NCBI GenBank assembly: GCA_025769875.1
Contig: JAGFNK010000045.1
Location: forward strand, 1-64,000
Reading direction: 5' to 3'
DNA: 64,000 bases
DNA from: Russula earlei
Lineage: Eukaryota > Basidiomycota > Agaricomycetes > Russulales > Russulaceae
The position numbers were made by a program, and so were the translations under genes. The notes below the pieces were generated by a model. It was given only the letters and a program-made list of their open reading frames with translations. It was not told where the DNA came from and made no database searches. Positions within the stretch are counted from its first letter, which is position 1. Each line of letters opens with the position of its first letter. Positions 37,713-51,808 of this stretch are shown piece by piece.

Positions 37713-39707
37713 AAAAGAGGGAGAGGGTGGCGGGAGGGAATGGGAAAGGGAAGGTCAATGGAAGCAGGGACAGGAGAGGACAACACTCGACTCTCGCTCG
37801 AGATATCAATTCCCTATGACACATCTAAATCCGGTCATCCCCTACCCGTCCACCCACTCCCTCCTCATCCCCTCCTCTTATCCACTCTCCTTGTATTCTC
37901 CCATTCAGCCTTCCCTTTCAACCCCTTTCCGTACTTCGTCTTTTACTTTCCTGCACAGTAATTTACAACTCCCTTTCCTCAAAATATTTCTCGATCCTGT
38001 CAATTCCGCCTCCGTTCAATCGTTCCTGACCTAGATCACCTCATTTTGTATCCCACTACCAATACTCCCTCCCCAACCTGGCTCTAACCGCGTCGTACGG
38101 CCCAACTTGAGCCCTGCACACCAGTGTCCAATCTTCAAAACCATACCTAAAACAATTCATGTGTTCTTCGATAGCGTTACAATTTTCCATGATTTGAATT
38201 TCACATCTTCATCCAGGCTCACCTCCTAAACCTAATCCTCTGGAACTCTCACAAGGGTGCTGAATGATTTATGAGGTTAAGTCGACGGTAAGAAGACCCC
38301 CCCCCCTCGTTGCTATCACTTCAGGCAATCCGACGCGAAGCTGAGCCCATGTCTCCCCCTCGGCCGCTCTTTGCACCGTATGCCCAAACCCCAAACAGGG
38401 CTAGTCGCATACCATCATGATTTGAAGCTGTAGCGGTAACAACCATGATACCCATTCCTGCCTCGAGACGACATTCCAATCATACCAGGGGGTGTGCAAT
38501 GTGATTTAGGCGCAGGCGCCCTCCACATCAAAACAAGGCGTTTTCTCCATCAATCAATTCTCATCACGCACTGCCCTCATGACACAGTCACGCCACCCGT
38601 TTTGGTTTCCCGTTTGACTTTGTGGCTCTCGTGGTTGGCTGTCCCGTTGTGCATTACATCTTCCCAAGCGCTCGCGCAGCGAAGTGCCAAGCTAATTCAG
38701 TTTGGCTTTGTAAGATGTAGGGTGATGCTGCGGCCCACTCCCCCCCGGTCTCTCCTGGCAAAGCTCAGCTCATCACAGGCATGCTTGGAGCATATATTGT
38801 TCGCGCCGAGAAAGGAGGCTATCTTGAAAAAAAGTGGTGTCTGAGTTGGGATATGCTACACGTTTTATTTTATTTTTTTCTGTGGCCAACCAGTAGCCCG
38901 GGCACCAGCGCTCTCACGCTCACACAAGTTTGATCGACTGATGGGAGCCACAACACGCTAGTGACGGTGGCGCGCTCACTACCATTCCTGGGTTCCTTTG
39001 ACAGGGCATATCTGTGACTAGTAGTATCTGTCCCGCAAAAAATATGCTACAGTCCGCATGCAAACTTCCCCCGTTGACTCACTGTGGTGCGAATTAATGG
39101 TGCATCTACGGGGCCTTCCTTTTCCGTATTACACTTGTGCGGCTACCACCACGTTTCAAACCCATGACATAGGAGTAGTTTTTTTTTTTTTTTTTTTTTT
39201 TTCTCGAATACTCGAATCGAATAACACGTACCTCATGCTCAGGATTCGTAAGCGAGCGGATCCAACATCGGCTCCGCGGCTTTGTCAAAAGCATACGGGT
39301 CCTCCGACAGGCGGTGCGACGACGCGAAACGAAGTGGAGCGCTCGTAGCTGGCGGTCTCACCTTTCCCCGAGGACACATTTTCTGTTTCTGTACTATGTA
39401 CAACCAGCGTTGTGGATTCTCCGAAATTGATAAATGAGAAACAGTGCGATCACAATCCATGAGACAGTTTGGAGCAATTGGCTTAGATGACGTAAATTAC
39501 CACACCTTGACTGATAAATAATGACTATGAAAAAGAAAAAGTGTGCGTGTGGGCGACAGATACAGCGCTTTTGACGAAGAGACAACTCAAAACGATAGCA
39601 TCCGAAAACTCCTACCGAGATGTTAAGAGGAGAAAACCAAGTGAGGTAAGAAAACCAATACCAAAAGATATACAAATCACGAGATTCCGCCCCATTTTCA
39701 CACCCAC
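37713..39707. other. Intergenic region between two minus-strand genes
   Basis: About 2 kb containing the promoter of the RING-PH-VWA gene (CT-rich on the plus strand at 37800-38100) and the 3' region of the RRM gene. It includes a run of 24 T at 39179-39202. No gene is recognised. Confidence 0.5.
39179..39202 (+). repeat. Poly-T tract (24 T)
   Basis: Longest homopolymer in the window, located in intergenic sequence about 500 bp downstream of the RRM gene. Confidence 0.95.
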
Positions 39708-42547
39708 TCAGCTGTGCACCACTTCGAAACTCGCCCTCCTTTCCAACCCGCTTCCCCTCGATCTAAGGCCTTGTTCCTGTACCGGATCCGACTCAGAGCG
39801 GCGTGTTTGTGGAGGAGGAAAAGGCAATGAAGCTCTATGACTTGTCTCATCCGCGTTCAACGCGTCCTCGGGAAGCGAGATGTTGAGGCTGCGGTTCCAG
39901 TGCTCAATGACACCGTCTATACCTGAATTGCCGATCCGCCCGTTCTCCCTGCTCCGGCCATTCGAGCCATCGCTCATGTTCACTTCTTCATCAACTCCGT
40001 TTTCCATTGCTGGGCCCAAAGTTGCAGATCTCTTGCCGATACTGCCAGAGTCTGGAGTCTCTTTGCGCGAAATTCCATCAGCGAGGGGACTATCACCTCG
40101 CGTTAACGATGGGAAATAACTCTCTCCTTCACTGACATCTGTACTGGTGCCTGAAAAATAGTCAAACTCTTCCCCGCTTTGACCTTTCGTTACCGGCGCG
40201 CCGACCGCAGCGTTGGACAACGTATTGACTCCGGGCCGGCCCCAAAAAGCTCCCGGAGACATGACCGATGCGGGCGAAAATGTTACTACAGGACTTGAGT
40301 GCGAGACCGTTGGAGGTCCGGGCACAAATTGAAAAGAAGGCATACTCGGTGTAATCGGGGGTAAACCACTTGGTGTCATAAGTGATGGTCTGTGCGCGGG
40401 ATGCTGAAGTGGCGACCGTGCATGTGTATGTGAATACATAGCGTGATTGAGAGGGGAATGGGGATGTGCATGTAGTGACAGAACGGGGATACCCGGTTGA
40501 GGAAGTGGCGCAATGTGAATGCCTGGGGCGGACAAGGGGGACGTCGGAGAAAAATTATGTGCAGCTGGGACAACGAACGTAGACGGTGGGGGAAGAGATA
40601 TAGGCCCAGGGTGGGCAGGATGAGTCTGTGCCCGCTGCCGAGATCGGGGTGACATTTTCTCGGGTCGTGATGGAGTCTCCCTCTGAGAGAGTGAGGAGGA
40701 TTTTTGCGATGAGTGTCCTGGCTCTCGGCGTGTTGAAGAAGCGGAAGCGGTGACCGGAAGCGAAGCACCTACATTTGGAGGCTGTGGAGGATGGGATGAG
40801 ATTTCTTGCTGAAGTAAGGGCTGGGGGAGGTGCAGGGGAGGCGACGACACACGTGACACTTTGGCAGAAGGTACACCAGCACTGGACGACGGCGGTGTAG
40901 GCAATTCTGTAACAGCACTACTAGGAGACTCTCTTCTCTGAGAAGAATTTGTAATCATTGGCTCAGGGAGACCAACGACTGCGGAAGAATGTACAAGAAG
41001 TTGGTGATCTGGAGTTGAGCCTAGGCGTGACAACACAACTTGAGGTTGGGGCCGCAGAACGGAGGGAAAGACATGTAACGGTGAGGGGAGTGTGGTACCC
41101 TTGACTTGATTCACATTATAATCGAGAGAGTGGGGAGGCTGCGTAGGAGGTAGTGGCGAGCTACGGGAGGGTATTGATCTGACAGTAATATTAGCTATTG
41201 AGGCGAGGGATGCTGCGTTAATTCCCGAGAACGGTGATGTGAGTAGAGGGGAAGAGGGTGCTGTCAGAGATTGCCCTGCTGAGGACATGAACTTGTCATA
41301 GTGTACTTTGAGGGGCCGACCGTTATACTCGTAGCTACAAGCCAAAGTGTCAAACCGAAGTAGAGAGCAATGAAAAGATAGCCGTTACCCATTGAACATA
41401 TTCACTGCGCGTTCAGCATCATACTCTGTGGCGAACACTACAGTACCAAACCCTCGAGAGCGACCATCCTGGCCTAGAGCGACGTCCGCGCGCAGAATGG
41501 TACCTGCCTGGCGAAAGAGGTCCTTGAGATCTTGCCATTGACAATGAAATGGTAACTAGACATCCTTGAGAAAATCGGAGTGGATCACGACCATAAGGAG
41601 ACCCACGTTCCCGACGTATAAGTTACGGCTGATACCGCTCGCACTGGTCGGCCGATCATGGCCAAAAATTGTGGAATGGTCTGAGTAGGACTCATCCAGG
41701 ACGCCTCTTACTGGGATCTGTGGGACAAAAGGAGCGGACGACAAAGTAGTGATGGATGGAGGAAGTGTGGTTTGAAAGGTATATGGTGGTCTTAAGCCAG
41801 AAATAACTGGTGCATGAGTACTGATAAGCACGGGAGTGTGGTACCCCGAAGCAGGACTGGAAAATTTATCGGAATCACTGGGTAGGCGGTCTAAGCGAAC
41901 CTCAAGAACACGAGATTGCCAGGAGTAACCGTTGAACATGTCGACGGCACGCCCAGCGTCCTCTGCGGTAGCAAGAAGAACGGTGCCATGACCGCGAGAG
42001 CGGTTGTCCGGGCCAAGGGAGACATCTGCGCGGAGAACGGTGCCAGCCTTGCGGAAAAGGTCTTTGAGGTCCTGCCAACGCACTCTATAGGGAAGCTGTG
42101 GGGGAGGTCAGCCCCACGGAGAACATGGAAAGAGGAAAAAATGAAACATGAAGGTCGGGACGGTGAAAGCAGGGGCCTGTGTCATCTCAGAATAAGAGGC
42201 TACGATGCCTTATGGATTGCACGTCCACAACGCACGAGGACGCGAGAGTTTGAAGGGAAGCAGAAGAAAGGAGAAACGTACGTTTCCGACGAAAAGTTGG
42301 GTACGTGTGTCTTTGAGGGGAACATGACGACCATCCAAGGATACAGAAGAGGTCGCTTGCTGAATGACGGCGTCTATCTCTTCGTTGGTAGGTGGATGAA
42401 CTGGGGGTGGAGGGGGAAGGGGAGGGAGGACAGCCGAGTGAGAGGGGCTTGAGGAGGATGATCGGACGGTGTTCTAAGGGGATAAAATGAATATATGCGG
42501 GCGGAGGAAGAAAGGGTGAGGCATACAAGGGAGGATTGAACGTCCAT
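39708..42547 (-). CDS. Two-RRM mRNA-binding protein (Gbp2/Hrb1-like)
   Basis: The start is MDVQSSL at 42547, followed by a 52-nt intron. RRM1 has RNP2 TQLFVGN and, after a 230-nt intron, LPYRVRWQDLKDLFRKAG and SRGHGTVLLA (RNP1). RRM2 has NLYVGN then LPFHCQWQDLKDLFRQAG and SRGFGTVVFA, with NMFNGYEYNGRPLKVHYDKF at its end. Both domains share the WQDLKDLFR motif, as in yeast Gbp2 and Hrb1, which shuttle and help mRNA export. A long Pro/Ser/Gln-rich C-terminal region (about 545 residues) follows. Frames are unbroken. The gene is divergent from the copper ATPase. The protein is longer than Gbp2, and the C-terminal tail may be a species-specific disordered region. Confidence 0.85.
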
Positions 42548-42973
42548 GAGGAGGACGAGGAGGAGGGAAGGAAGGGAAAGGACATGCACGGAGAGAAAGA
42601 TGCCGCAGATGGCAGCCGCTCATGATCACTCGCCATCCTCTTCGTCCTACCGACCGACCGACCGACCGTTGAGAACCGGAGAGCGGACTCGAGGGGGCAA
42701 GTATCCACTCACCTCGCCACTCGGACGCTCCACTTTCTGTCTGTACGCCTCACCCCCGATCTTATTATTGGCGCATCTTGACGTCATCACCCTTGATTCG
42801 GTCTTCGGCTTCTTCCCCTTCCTTCCGTTTACAGACAGCCGCATACACCCCGTCATGACCGTGACCGTCATGATCTCCCACTCTCACATTCTCTACATTC
42901 TCGCATCCCGGGATTCTTCCACCACCAAGGACAAAATGCTCCATCTTCGCTTCGCTCGTAACAATCCCTGCCC

Positions 42974-45900
42974 ATGCCAGAACACGCATACACTCGACAG
43001 GTTCCTTCGCCCGCCAGCTTTGTGTCCGACTCCCGGTCTGAGGTGGGCCCGTGTGGTCACATAGCGCAAGAGCAACTCCCCATACAGTATATCGTTGGCG
43101 ATTGTATCCCGAACGGTCAAGGGGGTTGTCAGAGGTCAATACCCGGCTTGCCTTACAGCTGTTGTAGCCCCACTTGTCGGCCCACCACAGGTACGCAATG
43201 CCTCTTCCGGGGACAAAATTTCACCCGTCATCGCGTCCCTGCATTACAGAGCCCTGTGGTCAAAACTATAGTGATCCACGCGAACTCAGCTGTGAGGATG
43301 CATGTTGTCGGCCGCCCAGTCTCGAGCTCCCGGCTCTAGAATGCCATCAAGGTAGGACGTGTTCTCGTCCGTTACGCCATACAGGTACTGACGCGAACCA
43401 GATTTTCAAAGTTCGACCGCGGAAGACGACTGTCGCCCCGACTTTTCCCCGAGAATCCTTTCAGCATGTGGACAAGCATGTCCAGTTGGTACAGGAGCAA
43501 CTACTGGTAACGAGGACCATGTAGTCGCTTCGGTCGTAGAAGGCGATTGCCGCTCAAACCCTGATGATGTGCCCTCGGCCGCGGGAGATGTCTGCTGCTC
43601 TGACTGTGCCCCAGAAGGCGTTTCAGTACGTGGACAAGTGCGTCCCATAGGTACCGAGCAAAACGTTGTCAACGAGGACATTGCAGTTATCTCCACCTTG
43701 GATGTTTCTCGTGCGTACGCTGAGCTCTCTCCATTCCCTCCTATTTTCCAACATCATGTCCAACAGGCGGCATGTCTGGTGACTACTATTGCAAAGGCCA
43801 TCCAAAGATGGACCGTCTGGTGTCTTTTATCACGGATACCGATGGCCCTTCTCACCCCTCGACCCACCCTCATTCCCGTCTCAGTAGCAGGAAGACACAG
43901 AGCCCAAAGTGCCTCTCGGAGGCTACTTTCGCACGATTCTTCGATGCTGCGTGCTGCTGCCTGATAGACTGGCGCGTGCGACCCCCTCAAAAACGCCACC
44001 ACAATCACAATCACCATCATCACCCATTTCACTCTTTCCTAGGCCATCCCTATCCAAAGTCAAAGGAGAAAAACAATTCACGAACACCTTCCGGCCCTTT
44101 GTGTCATGTGCATGAAAAGGGGTGTCAACCAATGAACACAGTAGACGCTGCCGAACAAGGCGGTGGTCGCATCCAGACCCTGTCGCTGACTGTTTACGGA
44201 ATGGATTGCTCGTCCTGTGCACGTAAATTTGAAAGGGCGCTTCTATCGCTTCCGTCGGTTCAGGACGTACAGGTCAATGTCTTCACTGGTCAAGCTTCCC
44301 TCACATATAGAGACGGCTTTATCATTCCCTCCGACATAGCAAAACGAGCGACCAAACTGACTGGGTTGACTTGCGTGGTAGTTGATGAAGTTCGACCTGG
44401 GGGGAAATACAGGGTACTTCGCCTCAAATTTCACACAATTCCTCTCGAATTTCCGGCTCTTCCTCCAGGCGTAGTGATTCTCAAGACATCGCGCGTTGAA
44501 TCCTCTGTGATTCTTGATGTCCAATACGATGCCACTATGATACAGGCCCGCAATGTCCTGGACATTTTCGTCTCTTTGGGTGGTTCCTTTCTTCATCCGT
44601 CGAGATCGAACGCTCGTGCCGAAGCTGCCAGGGATATCATTCCACTTTTTCGTCGTACCCTTGTATCGGCCCTTCTCTGCACCCCTGTGATCGTGTTTTC
44701 TTGGGCGCCACTGCAACCTCGCCCCATCATATACGGCGGGGTCTCTCTTTTTCTTGCGACATGTATCCAATTCTATGTCGGCGCGCCCTTTTATTCTGCT
44801 GCGTTCTACGCACTTTTCATGCAGCACGTCCTCGACATGGATGTACTCGTCGTTTTCTCCTCCACAGTTGCATACGGTTTCTCGCTTGTTGCCTATGTTA
44901 TGCAAGCAGCCGGTCACGGATTCAGCATGCCATTCTTCGAGACCCCGACGCTATTGTTAACCCTCATCACTCTCGGCAAACTTATCTCGACTTATTCGCG
45001 CCGACGCGCGGCATCCGCCCTTGACAACTTGGGTTCACTACAACCGGACCTTGTTCAAAGGGTTGCAGATGACACGACAGTCATAGTCACTCATGTGGAT
45101 CTCGTGCAACCTCTCGATGTGCTTCGCGTTTCATCAAACATGCTTATCCCCACGGATGGGGTTGTGCTACGAGGGTCTACTCAGGTTGACGAATCCGCTC
45201 TCACGGGTGAGAGTATCCCCGTTAACAAGACTCCTGGCTCTCCTCTTACCGCGGGTACGAGAAACATGTCTTGTTCCATTGACATGGAAGTTTCCCGAGC
45301 CCCTGCTGAGAATACCCTTGTTGAGTTTGCTGCACTCGTGGCACGCCTGCAAGAAGTTCGTTTCCCTGTACAAGACCTAGCGGATCGTGCTGCAGGGTTG
45401 CTCGCACCAGTCATATTGGCCTTGGCCGTAATTGTTTTAGTCATATGGATTGCTGTGGGAATGTGCGTCCGTGGGGAGCCTTTCGTCAAGGCAGGCTTGG
45501 CAGCGCTGCGATACATGATCGCAGTGCTGGTCGTGTCCTGCCCGTGTGCTGTCGTGTTGTGCGTTCCCATGGTAATGGTCATCACTGGTGCTGTCGGGAT
45601 CAGGGAGGGTTTACTATTCAAGGTAGGTACCCCCAACTCGTGCTCTTTCCATTGTGGTATTAATGAGCCTGGAGGCTGTCACCGCTCTTCAGCAGGCAAA
45701 GAACAGCACTGTCGCTGTGTTTGACAAAACTGGCACATTGACACTTGGCCATATGTCCGTCGTTGAAGCACACATTTCCCGTGAAGATACCATAGGAATT
45801 ATTTTGGCACTTGTCTCTCAAGACTCGCACCCTGTTGCTCATGCAGTAGCGAGGTACCTACGTTCCTCTTACCCGCACATATCCGTGGTGCCACTCTCGG

Positions 45901-46640
45901 GTCCTGTCAAGTCTTTCCTCGGCAAAGGGCTCGAAATCACGATCGACGACGTGCGAGTCCGCGGTGGAAGCCCAATCTGGCTCGGCCTACAGGCTGAGCC
46001 ACATTTCTCGCGCATGGCACGGGAGGCACTGACCATGTTCGCCGTAACCCTTCACATGGAGGTAGTTGCGTTTTTTGGTCTGGCCGACAAGCCACGTTCA
46101 AGCTCGGCGGCCGCCGTCGAGCTTCTCCACCGTCAAGGAATCCAAGTCCACATCGTCTCTGGTGATATGAGGCCCGTCGTTCGTGCCCTCGCGAAGCGGC
46201 TTGGCATCCCACACGACCGCGCCATTGGCGGTTGCCTCCCCGAGGAAAAGGTCGCCTATGTGCGTTCGCTGCAAGCAGCTGGTGCGTGCGTCATGTTCGT
46301 TGGAGACGGAACAAACGATACACCGGCTCTCGCTGCGGCGGATATCAGTGTTGCAATGGGCACGGGGACGGATGTTGCTCGGAGCGCAGCGGACGTCGTT
46401 TTCCTCGCAGCCGACCTCGCGCGTGCGCTAGCAGCATTGCTTCGCCTGTCGCGTGGCGCCGTACGACGGGTGTACCTCAATTTCGCCTGGGCGGTCATTT
46501 ACAACCTTTTCGCGGTGTTATTAGCGGCCGGGGCGTTTGTCCAAGTCCGGATCGCTCCCGAATATGCAGCCTTGGGCGAGATGGTCAGCGTCATGCCCGT
46601 CGTCCTCATCGCGTGGAGCATGTGGTTACTCAAGTCCTGA
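42974..46640 (+). CDS. Copper/heavy-metal P1B-type ATPase, Pca1/CrpA-like, Cys-rich N-terminus
   Basis: Heavy-metal export ATPase. The N-terminal exons encode a Cys-rich region with SCCSPTCRPTT, CEDACCRPP, SACGQACPVG, and DVCCSDCAPEG; a His-rich patch (RHHNHNHHHH) follows at about 43993-44024. One HMA domain has GMDCSSC at 44198-44218. Then come the A-domain TGES, the membrane motif SCPCAV, the phosphorylation site DKTGT, GDGTNDTPALAAADISVAMG, and eight membrane segments. Introns at about 43191-43249, 43352-43397, 43714-43768 and 45623-45674 restore frame. The architecture matches fungal Pca1/CrpA, which detoxify copper or cadmium at the plasma membrane. The start at 42974 is the first ATG of the Cys-rich frame, but an upstream exon is possible. 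Confidence 0.86.
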
Positions 46641-48858
46641 CTGTCGCTGACGACGCACGTCGTGTCGCACTATTTTCCGTCTGTCATGAGCTCCCTGGCT
46701 TGCCGGGCAGGAAATCTCATTTATTGCAAGGCACATGAGTTCTTATCACGGAGTCTCTGTGCCGCTGTAGGAAGGATCTAACATTGATGATAATGGAAAG
46801 GCAACAACTTTTTTCGCTGGTACCAAAGCCTCATCTGATCCTGCTGCTTTTGCTGCCGCATTCTAATATTAATCGCTCTTTACTCGTCGTCCACTCAGTC
46901 GTTGATCCGCATTTCATCACCTCGAAGTCTAACAGACTGAGGCAGTGTCTTCTACCCGAATCTGTAGGTCCTGGGTAGTACTGGTGGAGGGACGTGGTGC
47001 ACGACGGCCTGAAGGACATGTTTAGATCCGCTCTGACCACCAAGAGGCGAGTGATAGCCTGTGTGTGCATGCTATCATGTGCTCTGTTACGGTACCTTCG
47101 GAGACTGAGTTGTACTGGATACTCATGCAGACCAGTCCAATTAGAGGCCATAAATGAATCCACTCCAAGCCGCTCTCGGGGAATGCTGACACCTCATGCA
47201 TGTGGCTACGCTGTACATGCCAGAAAACATGTTTGTAGACATGGGGGCGGGCATGCATGAATAATGTACAGTGGTAAAGAGACATATGGATACCAGTACC
47301 ACGTCGCGGCCCATCGAACACGTGGGCCGTTTCGGCACACTTTGATTCATCCTCGCGTAGTCGGTTGGTTCACGGAGGCCCTTGATCGTTCCTCCCGGCG
47401 AGGCGTATCCGCGATAATTGATATAGGGTTCAGAGCGGACCATCCCTTAATCTGCACGTCACGCCACTGGCATGTGTACTCGGGGCGAGGTATGGAAGAT
47501 GAACCACTCGCTCCACGATTCATGACTTGATCGGCTTGATCGAATCACATATGCATGATACGCGATACATGGGAACCCTCGTTTCTCCGCCGCAGTAGAT
47601 CGTCGCCTCTACGTTTCGAGGCGGGAAAGAAAATCGCAAGTAAGGTCACACACATGCATGCGTGCACACCCTTCCCAAAAAAAACAAACAAACAAGCAAA
47701 CCAAGAAAAAAAAAAAAAACACGCGAATCAAAGCTCCCCCGGGACGTCGGAGTGCCGCCGCTCGCGTGTACGGACGATTAATCCCCGGTGCCTGTGTGTG
47801 TGCCTATCGCAAAGCGCGAGGCAAGGGGGCCAGGCGAGGCGAGGGGCCCTTCCAATCGTGGCCCCGGCGAGCGAGCGAAGCGAACGAAACGCGCAGTCGG
47901 TTGCATCACAAGTTGTTGCCGCGGCGCGACGCGTTTCGCACGCAAACAAGATTTCTTGCTAGCAACGACGTCGTCGTTGCGGTTCAAGAAAACACCAGAG
48001 AGCAGCAGAAGAGAACACAGAGAGAGAGAGAGAGAGGACAGGTCGGATCGCCTCGGCCGCGGGCGTCGGCGCGCCACGGGCATCAACAAATCATGCCGGG
48101 CGGGGGAGAGGTGAGGCGGGGGGGGGGGGGGGAGAGAGGGGGCTGGCACCCCTCCGGTCCATCCGTCCAATTGGATTGTATTGAGACGCTCTGTTCTCTC
48201 GGTTCGGCAAAATCCACAGCTGGATTCTTTCTCCGTTCGCGTGCGGCGGGCGAGTCCTCTTTCAATATCATCTCGATGAGATGAGCGATGAGCGGAGCGG
48301 CGTCGGGTATGTTCAGCCTGATGTGTGGTATGTTGGCGGTGATGTGATGTCACCAATCGCGCCACGTGTGCCCGTGCGTCGATTTCAGGCCTGCTCGTCA
48401 ATCACTGGTGGCATGGCCCCAACCAACGACATAAAAAAAGTGAATGTTTCGGTTCAGTACCAGATTGGACAGATTTGAGTTGCAGGTTGAGGCACATCTT
48501 TCATGTCTGTCGCTCGCTCTACGCAGTGGTTCAGAGACTGCATTTTTACAAGGTATGCTCTTCAAATCGACTCCAATTGAGAAAGTCCCTCCACAATTGT
48601 CCTGCCTGACCCTACTACACCTTTGAGGACTCTTACCACGATACGATCATGATGTTACTAGCACTTATGTTAGACCGGTGTCGTCGAAACGTCGATTCAA
48701 TTTATTGTCATTCTGGAGGGAAACACCTCTGAAAATATCCGACAAGCTGGTCATCAAGTACCCCAAGGGACTGAAAACCGGGATGGAGTCCAGAAAATAA
48801 TGTTATAACAACCAATAATACAGAACATACAATAAAGGGCAAGTCAAGAATCAAGTGT
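46641..48858. other. Intergenic region, no supported gene
   Basis: About 2.2 kb downstream of the ATPase. It holds a GA repeat (about 48018-48036), a poly-G run (48119-48131), and an A-rich patch near 47705-47720. Open frames here are Arg/Ser-rich and random in appearance. Confidence 0.5.
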
Positions 48859-49436
<578 letters not shown>

Positions 49437-49760
49437 TATCGCTGATTGATGAGGTTGTAGGAAGGAGTTGTTGGAAGGTTAGAAGTGGGAACGAGGAGAG
49501 TGATGTGTGGGGAAAGACAAGATGGCCTTTTAAGCGGAGGGGTGAAGTGTCACGTGGCAAGCGACGAAATAGAGTTTTGTGATCAACAAAACCAAAAGGT
49601 CGCGTCGACGCGTCGGCAGCCAAACATTTCCAAAGCCGCGTCTCTTGGCCTATAAATTCCCCCTCATGGTACTCCATCATCTCGTACACCCCTCTTTTTT
49701 TCCTGCACGATCGCTGCCTTTGCACCTCTCCACCCTCCCAAATCGTTGCCTTAACTTTCA
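49437..49760. promoter_or_regulatory. Divergent H2A/H2B promoter
   Basis: A 324-bp segment between the two histone starts. A TATA-like element TATAAAT lies at 49651-49657, about 104 bp upstream of the H2B ATG. An AT-rich TTTTAA at about 49528-49533 may serve H2A. No cell-cycle element could be identified with confidence. Confidence 0.6.
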
Positions 49761-50359
<599 letters not shown>

Positions 50360-50602
50360 ATTGGTTCCATTTGGGTCTTGTATCATATTATTGTATACTG
50401 CTATTTTATCTTTTCCAAGCCCTGATATCGTGTGATTTCTCGTCAACTTTTCTTGCTGTCGTGAGTCGGAAGCATGAATAAAACCAACCACATTTTGTGG
50501 ATCTTTGCTACTCGACTCGCGTTGTCGCATGTGGGTTATCCACCATATTTACAAGGGACACATCGCTTGCATTACTTGTATAAAATTAATCAACGGCATA
50601 GT

Positions 50603-51469
50603 CTATATTTTCCCCAAGAGCAAGTTTTTCATCATCTCTCGTGCGGTGATCCGAACAGTGTTGTATAGTGTCGGAATATCCAGTGTGGAGGTGAAGGTGT
50701 CCAAAAGGCCAAATGGCAGCATGAGCGGAACCCAGCCTACAAGGAAGAAAAGTTGGGCGCGTGAACATCGATGACGGCGATAGAAAGTTCAACCCGTACC
50801 TCTTACATATTCCAAGGCCCAGCATCCCTCGTGCATCTTGTACTGCTTGGCGACGCCGCGACGCATGAGGTGCACGTCGCCAGGCCTGTAACGCTCCATC
50901 TCCAGCGAGCCAGGCTGGAACGCCCACTGCTCTCCGACGAGGATGTGGAAGTAGTCGTCGGCGGGGTGGATGCCGGTGTGTCCCTCGGTGCCGAGGGGCG
51001 TGCCAAAGATGATGAGGTACTCGGTGATGCTCGCGTGGATGACGTACATCGCGCCCATCGCGCCGCCCGCGTTGTTGAACACCCACTCCGAGCTGTCCGC
51101 ATTGATGGACAGCCGCGTGCGAGGGTACGTGGCGGTGAGGTTGGAGACGATGTGCGAGATCATGCCCGCCGTGTCGTTCGGCGACGCGGCGAGGGCGGAG
51201 AGCTGCAGCTCGTGGAGATGGGCAGGGTCGAGTACGTACCATCGATCCTGGGGGGAAGTGTTTTTACTTTTTGTTTAGATTTAAATTTTTTTTTTTTTTT
51301 GAATTCGCGGACGAACCTTGATCGTGTCGAGCCAGCTGAACGTCGCGAGAGCGACGAGCAGGAAGATGGCCCGCGTGGCCCACCTGGTGAGCGGATCGCA
51401 CTTTTTGGGGGCGGCGTTTTGACCGGAGGGAATTGGGGGAGCAGAACCAGACTTTGTGGTACTGGCCAT
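50603..51469 (-). CDS. ERG2: C-8 sterol isomerase (ergosterol biosynthesis)
   Basis: ER enzyme that moves the C8 double bond of fecosterol to C7 in ergosterol synthesis, and the sigma-1 receptor homologue. The start [14 protein letters not shown] is at 51469. A membrane anchor ([17 protein letters not shown]) comes next. Conserved blocks are [73 protein letters not shown], and [19 protein letters not shown]. The C-terminal exon encodes [20 protein letters not shown] and ARDMMK-like AREMMKNLL. Introns at about 51247-51316 and 50732-50802 restore frame. Length is normal. It is divergent from SPC2, which is also an ER gene. Confidence 0.94.
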
Positions 51470-51808
51470 GGAGGACGGGAGCGACTTTGTATTCAATCGT
51501 ACGGTACGAGCTGTCAACCGAGTCGCGTCGGGCTGCCTGCTGGCCCAATCTTTCTGTGAAGTTTTTTCGAATCCAATGCCAGGCCCAGCCATTCGCTATG
51601 GGCACAGTACAGGCCATATTTGTTGTGATGTCCGGTCAAAAGTACGAGGGAAAACATGATTTTAGTGGTGCTCGTGATGTGATGAACTAGTTCGAACCGT
51701 TTTTTTAGAGTTGGCCTCTCAGACACGATCACTCACCCTCTCCTCTCTCCTCCCCCCTTTAAAATTCTCCTTTCGCTCTCCTTTGCCCCGTAACAACCTT
51801 TATCAGAC

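Noticed and set aside
47658..48401. Overlapping open frames on both strands near 48 kb
   Set aside because: Arg/Ser/Glu-rich products from GA and poly-G low-complexity DNA with no family signal.
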